Source: Gymnopilus junonius (lineage: Eukaryota; Basidiomycota; Agaricomycetes; Agaricales; Galerinaceae). From it: a stretch of DNA of 15,575 nucleotides. Where the stretch lies: NCBI GenBank assembly GCA_015501075.1, contig JADNYJ010000701.1, forward strand, positions 1 through 15,575. The letters are read 5' to 3'. Position numbers and translations under genes: made by a program. How positions within the stretch are numbered: position 1 is the first letter of the stretch; each line of letters opens with the position of its first letter. Positions 1-9,300 of this stretch are shown piece after piece. The notes under the pieces were generated by a model. That model saw nothing but the letters and a program-made list of their open reading frames with translations. It made no database searches and had not been told where the DNA came from.

Positions 1-462
1 GGTCATCTTTGGATAGGTTATATATAGATTTCTATCCCAACTAATTACAAAGGCCATCGAATTTTCAGGTTTTTTGTTTTTAAGGAAGTACCTATATGTT
101 ACAGCACCGGACAAAAGAATAAATTACCGATCGTCACTTTAAAATATTCAACACTCGTAATTTTACTGGAGCAATGGAAGTCAAGAAGTACGGAATACAA
201 AAAGAACACCGCGAAACCTTGTCTTTTACTTTGACCTCCAAGTTATACTGATCTCTCAGTGCCCTCGCCATACTTGGTTAAATGGCTTCTATTCACCCAA
301 ATTGTCTGCACTTGCACGTACTAGAGATTTTTTGGGAACAACATACTATACCACCATGTCAGCGAGTCTGGTCCGCCATTAAACAGACCGAAACTGCTGC
401 GCGAGTCTTCCTTCCAGTCTTGGACTTCTTGGGCAATTATATACCCACTTGTTTACCTCTCC
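1..462. other. Non-coding flank, nothing recognised
   Basis: This stretch is AT-rich and holds only short open frames. The longest, an 83-codon plus-strand frame at 282-533, has no recognisable motif, no supporting splice structure and no coding-like composition. I see no tRNA, repeat array or mobile-element end here. Confidence 0.5.
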
Positions 463-576
463 TCATGTCACGACGAACTCTTGAAATCCATAAATTGCGA
501 CTGGGCCAAGTTGGGGCGAAGTCGGAAGGTTGAATATCCATTGGCCTGCTCGTGTAAGGCTCCAACCGTATAGTAT

Positions 577-666
577 CTCTACAGAATCGAGGACAATCAG
601 CTCGACAGCACTCACAGCATCGACTGAGTTACTTTCACCAACAGCAGCCCACCACATTAACAAACC
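577..666 (-). repeat. Degenerate second copy of the F-box gene 3' segment
   Basis: These 90 bases match 911-1000 at 77 of 90 positions (my hand count, about 86%) in the same orientation. On the minus strand they sit in an open frame (675-463) that reads KGLLMWWAAV and then VELIVLDSVE. The same region of the neighbouring F-box gene reads KGLLTWWAVV and VELIVLDPVE. After the shared block the two copies diverge completely. The differences fall at synonymous and non-synonymous sites alike, so the frame is probably not under selection. I read it as the remnant of a tandem duplication of a related F-box gene, with the 5' part lost or moved. A last exon of a separate, mostly deleted paralogue is equally possible, since a TTTCTTAG acceptor-like sequence lies just upstream. 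Confidence 0.75.
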
Positions 667-871
667 TTTCCGCACCTACTAAGAAAATCTTTGCCAAACT
701 CGACCATATTCCCATTTTTGTATTAATTTGGTTTTTTTGGAGTGCGAGAGACGGAGTACATACATGCACTAGATAGGATGCCTGACAATGTTCAAAGGAA
801 GATAAGCAGCTTTGGAGCACTTTACAAAACTGTTGATCATGTAGGCAGCGCTTGGCACGTCGTTCTTTCGT

Positions 872-2435
872 TTACTTGCTCAATTTATACCAATTTCTCA
901 ATGCCCTCCCCTCTACAGGATCGAGGACAATCAACTCGACTGGACTCTCAGCATCGACTGCTTTATTTTCATGAACAACAGCCCACCATGTTAACAAACC
1001 TTTAACGCCATCAATCCGCCTATGAACATTGATATATTTGAGCGTTGGTACATTTCTGGCATAGGAGAGCGCAATGCCTTTTTCTGAGAACTTGAACTGT
1101 GCGTCCGTGCTCATGCTTGTGCCTATATCATCCGCAGATCCCCAGAAATCCATAGACACGTATTCTAGCGGAACAGAAGACAGTTCAGCAGGAATTCTGT
1201 TTAACTAAATAAATGTCAGTAATCCACAAGAATAGTAGAGTGGGGATATTTATTGGAGATCTCACCAAAAAATCCACATCTTCTTTGGCGTTTACTTGTA
1301 GTACAAGAGATAAATATTCCAAGCGAGGGAATACATGTTTCATTTCATTCCACCATGTCGCAGGCATGCTCTCCTAATAATTAAAACGGAAACTATTCAA
1401 AGAAGGTACCGCACAGAGTATTGAAAACGGTGAAACGCTCCCGTCATCTGAGCTTCTGCAGGATGCGTCCATACCTATATGGCGTATACCTTTACCAGAG
1501 ACACACCCGAAAAAACACTCTATATCCCTGTGGTATCCCATGAAAGACGTTAAATGTGGAAATAAAAATTGTCGGATTGGATAATTGTGTCCGCAGATGA
1601 GAAGTTAAACGAGATAGTCCGCAATGCTGGAAATGATGTCGCAAGAAGTTTCAACGAAAACTGGCACCAAGATAGACAAAAGGAATGTGACATTTGGAAA
1701 TATCGGGGGGAATCTGACTCCCATGTTTCCTGGGTCCGGGTTGGCTAGGACCCTGTGCAAATCATACCCGTCAAGTGCAACCTGTATCAAGCTCTTCCTG
1801 GAATGAAAGAGAATAGCCCCAATATGCTCAAATGTAGTATGATCCTGCTCATCCGAGGTACTCCCATATGCAAACTTCACTCTCTTGAGCACTGCAAGTG
1901 AAGGGGCAGACTTGAGAGCCTGTCCCAAGCCATTCGACGCAACAGTTCCCAAGAACCGTAGTTCCAGTCGAGCGAGGAAGGGTCTAGTAAGCAGTGCATG
2001 TGCAAAGCCCGGCGAATGACTCACAATATCTTCGACGCGAGCTTCAACGACAACTGAATGAATATTAGGCATCACTTCCAGTGCACGCCTGAGCAGAGGA
2101 GCCCACATCTCCACTGTACATTCCTCCTCTTCGAATTCCTGTGTACGGACAGAATAAGCTAATTTGAGCTCGCATACATGCTTTCCTGGTCCACTACGTT
2201 CAGAGGGATAAGAAAGCACCGAATTGTTTGGAATTCGTCTTTGAATGTGATCCAGGATGTAATTGAAAAATGCGATACACTGGAGGGTGTTTTTGCCAAG
2301 GAAGATACAATGTAGGAGATGAGGTAATGCAATAACATAAGACCGTGAGGAAACAAAGGTTAAAGCAGCCAGGGAAGGGGTCGAGCATAGCTTAAGAATG
2401 CGATCTAGGACATCGTCGTTGAGTGCATCGATCAT
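872..2435 (-). pseudogene. F-box-type leucine-rich protein gene with two in-frame stops
   Basis: The start is ATG at 2435 (MIDALNDDVLDRILKL). The first 45 residues have the F-box pattern: LNDDVLDRIL, then SLAALTFVS, then a Leu-rich helix. By family knowledge an F-box binds Skp1 in SCF ubiquitin ligases, with a leucine-rich remainder choosing the substrate. What follows has the loose LRR texture of agaricomycete F-box proteins (PFLARLELRFL, PSLAVLKRVKF). The frame from 2435 stays the same for 390 codons down to 1266, broken only by TAA at 1607-1605 and TAG at 1376-1374. The 76 codons between them still read like protein (LFPHLTSF, VPSLNSFRFNY), as does the continuation ESMPATWWNEM. A canonical 61-base intron (donor GTGAGA at 1265, acceptor ATTTAG ending at 1205) joins phase 0 to a last exon, 1204-872 (LNRIPAELSS to WYKLSK, stop). 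Total length is about 500 codons, usual for the family. Removing the TAG as a 36-base intron is possible but would delete protein-like sequence; no intron explains the TAA. An upstream in-frame ATG at 2501 is less likely. The F-box identity rests on pattern only. Confidence 0.75.
911..1000 (-). repeat. Partner copy of the 90-base duplication, inside the last F-box exon
   Basis: This is the copy of the duplicated block that lies in frame within the last exon of the F-box pseudogene. It begins about 25 bases before the stop region and encodes KGLLTWWAVV through VELIVLDPVE. Confidence 0.75.
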
Positions 2436-2628
2436 GGTGTGTGAAAAATGAAGAAATGACCTCGTCCCTCTGTATTTCTCCATGTCCCCCCATGGATCCA
2501 TGCTCAGGCTACTATGACATGATACTAATGGTATTAGTAAACAGAGATCGGCTGGAGGATCGAGACTCGGATTGGACTCAAGAAAACAGGTTTAGATGCT
2601 TTTGAAATTAACTAAATAATACTTAGTT

Positions 2629-2652
2629 GATGATGATGATGATGACGATGAT
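2629..2652. repeat. (GAT)n microsatellite
   Basis: About eight GAT units with one GAC interruption, just upstream of the F-box gene. Confidence 0.85.
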
Positions 2653-2999
2653 CCCAGTAGATGGTCCCTTAAGGAACGTACTGTTGTTCATCTACACACA
2701 GTGGCCAATTGTATGCTACGTATACTACCTACCAACGACTGAATACAAGTACAAGCACCCATGTGGTTCAAGTTCTTACTTGTAACCCTTCGAACTGAGG
2801 ACTCAGAGGGTATAAGTAGAGTAGGCTGGTCTCATCCACAGCGCCTGAGCTCCAGTTCTCGAAACTCCATCCATGGGAATGAGTTATTTAAACAGATAGC
2901 AGCACTGTCAAGTTAACGCACGTACTTGGTTTTAGTTACGCGACGATAACAAGCTAGCTAAATAATCAACTCTTAGAGGGGGTCGTGCGATAGTAGATG

Positions 3000-3068
3000 A
3001 AAAAATATATATAATAGAAAAAAAAAGAAAAAAGGAGAGAGAGAAAGAGAAAGAGAAAAAGACAGACG
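3000..3068. repeat. AT and purine-rich low-complexity block
   Basis: A short AT alternation is followed by about 55 bases that are almost entirely A and G (poly-A, then GAGA and GAAA units). On the transcribed strand of the giant gene this would be a U/C-rich stretch beyond the stop codon, so it may lie in the 3' UTR or termination region. Confidence 0.8.
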
Positions 3069-3085
3069 GAGAGCTATGTAAATAG

Positions 3086-3107
3086 TAATGGTAATGGTAA
3101 TGGTAAT
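3086..3107. repeat. (TAATGG)n microsatellite
   Basis: Three and a half perfect six-base units. Confidence 0.85.
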
Positions 3108-3335
3108 ATACTATTGTATGTACGTAGTAGGTAGGAACGTGGTCGGCCAGCTATAAACCTATACTACTTATACGGGGGGCGTCAACTGAACTGCACAGCC
3201 CGTGAATGAAAATGTGAGGGGGTATATGTAGTCTATATGTGTATGATAAAACGAGAACGTCGATTCCTTCCTCCTTCCTCCTTCAGCTAAAAGCTAAAAG
3301 CGAACAACGAACCCGAACCCACCCCGCCATCACCC

Positions 3336-6300
3336 TCACCCGCGCTTCATCTTCACCTTCACCCCCGAGAACCCCCCTCCCCCTCCTGATCCTAAACCTG
3401 AATCTGAACCAAGACTACCCAACCCGCCCACCTCAACCCTCAGCGTCCCACCCGCCTTCTCGCTCCTCGCCAGTAAATCTGCCCATCGCTCCGCTTTTTC
3501 TTTTTCAGTGAGGGCGAATTTTTTTTGGTTTTCGGTGTCGGTTTCGGTTGAGGTGGTGTTGGTGGCGGTGGTGTTGGTGGTGGTTTGGTTTTTCTCGTCG
3601 GGATTGATATCGCTATTATCGCTGTTGCCGGCATCATCGACATCATCATCGACATCGTCATCGACATCGACACGAGCACGAGCACCTTCACGAGCGCGAA
3701 CACCAGCACCGTTTCCTCCAGCACCGTTTCCCTCGGCACTATTTCCCCCAGCCTCAGAACCAACACCAGCACCACTTCCCCCAGCCTCAGAACCAACAAC
3801 CTCAGAACCAACAACCCCCCGTCCCTCCTCCGCGTGCCCAGTAACAGCCGAAGAAGCCACTCCAACAGAAGCGACTCCAACAGAAGACAACGCGGAGCGC
3901 TGGAGGCTTGGCCCATATTTCGTTGAGCTTGGCCCGTGTTTCGTTGAGCTTAACCCATATGTCGTCGAGCTTGACCCATATGTCGTCGAGCTTGACCCAT
4001 GTGTGGACGAAGACATCCCAGATCCCGAAGACAGCGACAACGATAACGAAAGCGAGGGCGACAACGAAAGCGAGCCAATCCCAATAGAGATGGACCGTCG
4101 CTGAGATGGGGTGTTATGCTTATGCTTTGACGCCTTCGCCGAGGAGGGGGAGGGGGTCGTCACGGAGGAGGGGGTCATAGAGGAGGAGGGGGTCATAGAG
4201 GAGGAGGGGGAGGAGGGGGTCGTCTTCGCGGAGGAGGAGGGGGTCGTCATGGAGGAGGAGGACTGAGCGAAAGGAAAAAGGGGAGGAAGAGGACGGGATG
4301 CGTGCGATTCGGATTTCCGACCTGGAGGGATGGAGGTATCATCTAGCTTTGACGCGAACATCTGAGAGCGAGGAATAGTAGCAGAGGAAGGCGGTGGTAC
4401 ACCACCACTATCACTATCACCACCGCCATCACCACCACCACCAGCAGCCGCAGCAGTAGCAGTAGCAGCACCGCTAAACGACGACGAAGCTCCTAAAAGA
4501 GGAGGACTGGCCAAAGCCAAACCCAGACCGAGACCGCGCCCGCTCGTCGTAGGCGCAGTCGGAGGTGGCCGTTGTGCACTCCGCTGAGGTCTAGGAGGAG
4601 GAGGAGGCGATAGCAACTGCAAAAGCGGCGACGTTGACGTTGGGGACGCCAAATTCAATCCCGAGCTTAATCCTAAAGGAGGAAGTCTAGGCGGGGAAGA
4701 AGAAGAAGGTCCAGATCCGCTTGGGCTTTTTGGTTCAGGTTCAACACTCCCACTTCCACCACCACCACCGCCGCCGCCGCCCACACCATGTCCAGCGGAA
4801 GAAGAACCCAAAGGCGAAATAGGCGACTGCCCCAACCTCCTACTAGCAGAGGCAGGTGAAAGCGTCGCACTCGTAGTAGTAGCCGACGCCGACCCCCTCC
4901 TCGCCGAAAAGACATTCGCAGGCTGTTGAGTGGAGAAGGTAGGTATGACGGGCGACCCGTCCTCGTCTTCTGATATTTCGTCGTCTGGGTTTTGGTATTG
5001 CTCTTGGTCTTGGAGGGGGTTCCATGTCCATGATGCGGCTGCGTTGGTAGCTGGTGGTGCATCAGCAGCGGCATCAGCATCAGCAGTAGGAGTAGGAGTA
5101 GCAGCAGGAGTAGAAGTAGAAGTAGGAGTAGGAAGACTAGGAAGCGTCACCGCCCTCCTAGGAGGCGGCAACGGCAAAGAGGGCAACTCCACATCAGGCG
5201 ACTTGACGATCATCCAATCATCATCAACGTCGTCCTGGAACCGACGAGCAGCAGCAGCAGCGCCACCGCCGTCACCGCCACCACCTGCGGTCGATGGGCG
5301 TCGTGAAGGTGTTGGCCTGGGTATTGGAATCGGCATTGGGATGGATCGAGGCGGGAACGCCCTTACTGCACTCTTTTCTCCAACCCCATCAGCCATAGTA
5401 GCACCACCACCAGCAGTGGTAGCACCATCACCACCAGCAGCGGTGTCACTACCAGTAGCAGCACCAGCACCAGCAGTAGTAGTCACATCCACCTTCCTCA
5501 GCTCACTGGGAGCCACAATATGGTGGCCAAACATGATTGTCGGTTTACTAGGCAACGGCGGCGGCGGCTGCTCACTGAACCCCAACGAGCTAGACGAGCT
5601 CCGAGCGGACAACGTGCGATGGAAAAATCGCGAAGAAGCCACATCTGAGCTGGAGCTGAATACAGGCGAAGAAGACCGCGTGGTGGTGCTCTGACGTGGC
5701 TGGCTGGGTGGAGCAGCTGCAGCCGCTGCTGTCGTGGGTGAAGCTACGGCTACAGCTGACGTGTGATGGTGTGGTGTAAGAGAAGAAGGAGGAGGAGGAG
5801 CAGTGACGTGTGCAGTCAGTGGCGAGGAAGGTGGTTTAGAAGAGGAACGCGGCGCCGCGGGATGGGCATCCATAATCGGACTCGATCCATTTCTGTCGCC
5901 ATGCGGAATACCAGCTTGTGTCGGAGACGAAGACGCACTAGAGGACCCCTTTGAGCCCATCTTGCTATTGCTCCCATTCCTGAACGACGACTCCGCCGAC
6001 CGCGACCCATGGAGCGTATGCACATTCTTGGGCAGGGCAGGCACCGGAGGCGGAGGCGGAGGCGGGGGCGAATCGCTGCCTGAATCATGGAATTTATCCC
6101 TCAGCCCGCTGCCGATACTGATCCGCTTCATCAGCCTCCAGATCCTGCTCCCTCCAGCTCCAGGACTAGCTGTGGCACTGGCACTCGAATCATGCTTCGC
6201 GGCCTTCTTGAGCTTCTTGCCTGCCGTCCCTGGCTCTGCCATCACCGCCGCCACCGCCGCCTCCGCGGTCTCCACCGTCTCCACATCTCCATCAGAACCC

Positions 6301-9300
6301 ACATCCACATTCGATCCAAAAAGGCGCTGTCGCTGTCGCCCAGACGCATTCGTCGGCAGCCGATCGTCGAATTTATCAATCGACAGCCGGAGCGACCTTC
6401 TATTCCTCATCTTCACCCTCCTCTCCTCTTCATCCCCTACTTCCCTCCTTGGTCTGGACTGTGACCTCGAAGCACTCCGCGTTGCTTTCTGCCCAGCCCC
6501 CACAGGGACACCGCCAGCGTGAAACACCCTTTTCTCCTGCATACTCGCCCTCCCTAGCATCCGTCCCCTGCCTAACACTTCATCGTCCCCGGCGGAAGGG
6601 GTCCCTACAACCGCACCGCCTTGCTTCTTCCACCTCCCGGACATCTTCCGCGTTAATGACCTCCCTATGCTCATCTTCTCCTTCTCCTTCTCCTTCTCCT
6701 TCTCCCTCTCTTTCCCTTTATCCCCCGCCCTCTCATGCCCCGGACGCGCCACCACCCCGGACTCATACAACCCCAACCCATACGTCGACCACGTCGAGTC
6801 CTCCCGACTGCCCACGGCAACCACACGCCCAGAGGACGTCCCAACGACCGTATAATACGGCGTGGCGAGCATAGACTCCCTCGTCGGCGGCTCGCCCTCC
6901 CCATGAACACCATGAACAGGCGTATGTGGCTGTGTCACAGAGGGACTGGAAGAAGACGACGGCGCAGATCTGCCCGCTGTGACCTCCCTTTGCGGCGCAG
7001 GTGTGCTTGTGAGCAGGGACTGCGTGCTAGTGCTAAACTCAGACCGTGCAACAGCATCGACAGCGACAGCAGCACGCGTTTCCACCATCCTCTCGATCGC
7101 CCCAAACCCTCTCTCTCCCTCGCTTGCGCCACCGCCACCCCCCAGCTGCGCTGCCGCCGCTGCTGCTGCTGCTGCTGCAAGGGCATCATCCACGTGCGTG
7201 AGTAGATCCTGCGCGCTGTCCGTCGTATGTCCACTTGCGTATGACTGGATGGCTTTCCTCTTCTCAAGCGCAGCTGCAGCGGATGGGGATGGGGATGAGG
7301 AGGATAAAGGTCTTTGTGTGGTTAAGCTTGAATTGGAGGTTGAGGTGGAGTTGGCGGTGGTGGTGGTCAATGAATTGGAATGAGAATTAGCGTTGGTGGT
7401 GGATGCATCGTTGGGGTTGTTGTCGTTGTAGTTGACGGGACCAGGAACAGGAATAGTAGCGCTGGCGGTAACATTACGACCAACACTGACAATCGGCGAC
7501 CCAGAGGCTGACGTGGAGGCTGCCGCATTAACGCTGCTACTACTACTCCCCCAGCAGCAGCAGCAGCATCACCACCACCACCACCACCGCCTAGCAGCGA
7601 CAGAGAATGACGCCGAGTAGAAGGTTGACTATGCGCTTTCGGCTGTACCAACCCCATCATCTCCTCCCCTTCCCCATCCACCCACCACCACCACCACCAC
7701 CACCCACCATCATCCTCCTCTTCTCCTCCCCCTTCCCCCTCCCCTCTTCTTCCCCTCCCCTCCCCTCCCCCTCCTCACCGCCCTCTCCTCCCTCTCCCTC
7801 TCCTGCCGTTTATAAGCCTCTATAAGCGAAGCAGCCGGCGTAGCCGCGCTCGTATGAGTGACACTCGTACGAGCAGAACCCGCACCCGATCCCGATCCCG
7901 AACTAGACCCCACCACCGGACTCCCCTGCGGCGAACGCGCTCTCAAGCTCGAATCACCACCACCACCACACGCGTGCGCGAGCTGCCTCTGGATGCAGCA
8001 GGCGAGGCCGAGGGCGATGAGGAGGAAGATTGTGGTTGTGGTTGTTGTGGTTGGCGTTGGCGTTGGCGTTGATAGGAGTGGAGTGGCGGGCGGAGGGAAT
8101 CAAACCCTGCTGCTCCCAACCCTCCTCCTCCTCTTCCTGCTGCTGCTGCTGCTGCTCCTCCTCCTGCTGCTGCCGCTGCAGCTACTGTTGCCGGTTTACC
8201 AGAAGAATCCGTTATAATCCCAGGTGAGGGTGGGCGGTGCCGGTGATGGCTAGACAAAGTCGAAGTCGAAGGCGAAGGCGAAGGTGGAGGTGGAAGTAAG
8301 TCTCCCGCTGACGTCCTTTTCTACTAACAGAGCCGGTGCCGCCTCTGCCTCTGCCGCTGGCGCTGGCGCTGGCGCTGGCGTTATTACCTCCAGGAAGGGC
8401 AGCGGAGGCTGATAAGGAGCGGTGCATCGTCTTTGACGTTGACGTTGACAATCCCGCTGACGTTCCTCCTCCTGCTGGTGCTGGTGGTGCTGCCGGTGCT
8501 GCTGCTGCTGAAGATGAAGATAATGCGGATGTGGATGTGGATGTGGATGTGGAACGGAATTGCGGTTGAGTCGGGCTTGGAATCGTCGGCGGCCTTGAAA
8601 GAGGCGGAACAAGAACAGGAACAAGAACAGAAACAGAAACAGGAGGGTCGGGCACGGGCAAAGCGTGCCCTCTTTGATAATACGACTGTGAAAAATTCCT
8701 GCTAAAAGTAGCAGCAGCAGCAGCAGCACCGCCCGTGACGGAAGAGGGGGCGTTGTTATGTTGTTGTTGTTGCTGTTGCTGTTGCTGTTGTGGTTGTCGG
8801 TGAGAAATAGAAGGAGAAGAACTCGAATTCAAATTCAAATTTAAACCCGGATTCGAATCCGAATTCGAAGCAAGGGAAAGTGGTGGTAGTCCGATAGCTC
8901 CGTCGTATGTGCCAGCTCCAACACCAGCACCGGCGGCGGCGGTGTCAAGAGAAGGAAGATGGGGATGGGGATGGGGATGATGCCGTGGATTATAGTTATT
9001 ATTATTATTATTATTAAGATGATGATGACGATGAGAGTTATTCATGGCACTTGTGCTCGCGCCGGTGAAGAAGCGATCTGTATCTGTCCCCCTCGAAGCA
9101 GAATTAGAATTAGAACGCAAGTTCGCGTCCGAGTTCAAGTTCGAGTGGGAAGGAGAAGGAAAAGGCGAGGAGGAAGAGGAAAGGGACAAGTTCGCTGGAT
9201 GTGAATATTGAGATTGAGGAACCGGCCCGGCTCCGAGTGTCGGCTGCGGCAACGCGGAGGGTGTGGGTGGGAATGGTGGTGGGGAAAGGGAAAGGAAGAA

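Larger units (their letters stand above)
2436..3335. other. Intergenic region with microsatellites
   Basis: No coding frame is supported here. It separates the 5' end of the F-box gene from the 3' end of the giant gene, so it should hold the promoter of the former and the 3' UTR and polyadenylation region of the latter. It contains a GAT run (2629-2652), an A/G-rich block (about 3000-3068) and a TAATGG repeat (3086-3107). Confidence 0.6.

Noticed and set aside
282..533. 83-codon plus-strand frame
   Set aside because: Ordinary composition, no motif, overlaps the frame of the degenerate F-box copy on the other strand.
4141..4262. Plus-strand G-runs as a functional G-quadruplex
   Set aside because: The G-runs are on the antisense strand of a coding repeat and are explained by Ser/Thr/Pro codons; no transcript carrying them is indicated.
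3508..7383. Long plus-strand open frames inside the giant gene (for example 4930-5694 and 5803-6522, 240-250 codons)
   Set aside because: They are antisense to a firm 4-kb coding exon. They arise because Ser/Pro/Ala/Gly codon repeats lack stops on the other strand, and their products are low-complexity with no motifs.
7681..7702. Run of seven tryptophans in one minus-strand frame
   Set aside because: TGG repeats are the shifted reading of GGT (Gly) repeats; Trp heptads are not credible, and this part falls inside a phase-consistent intron.
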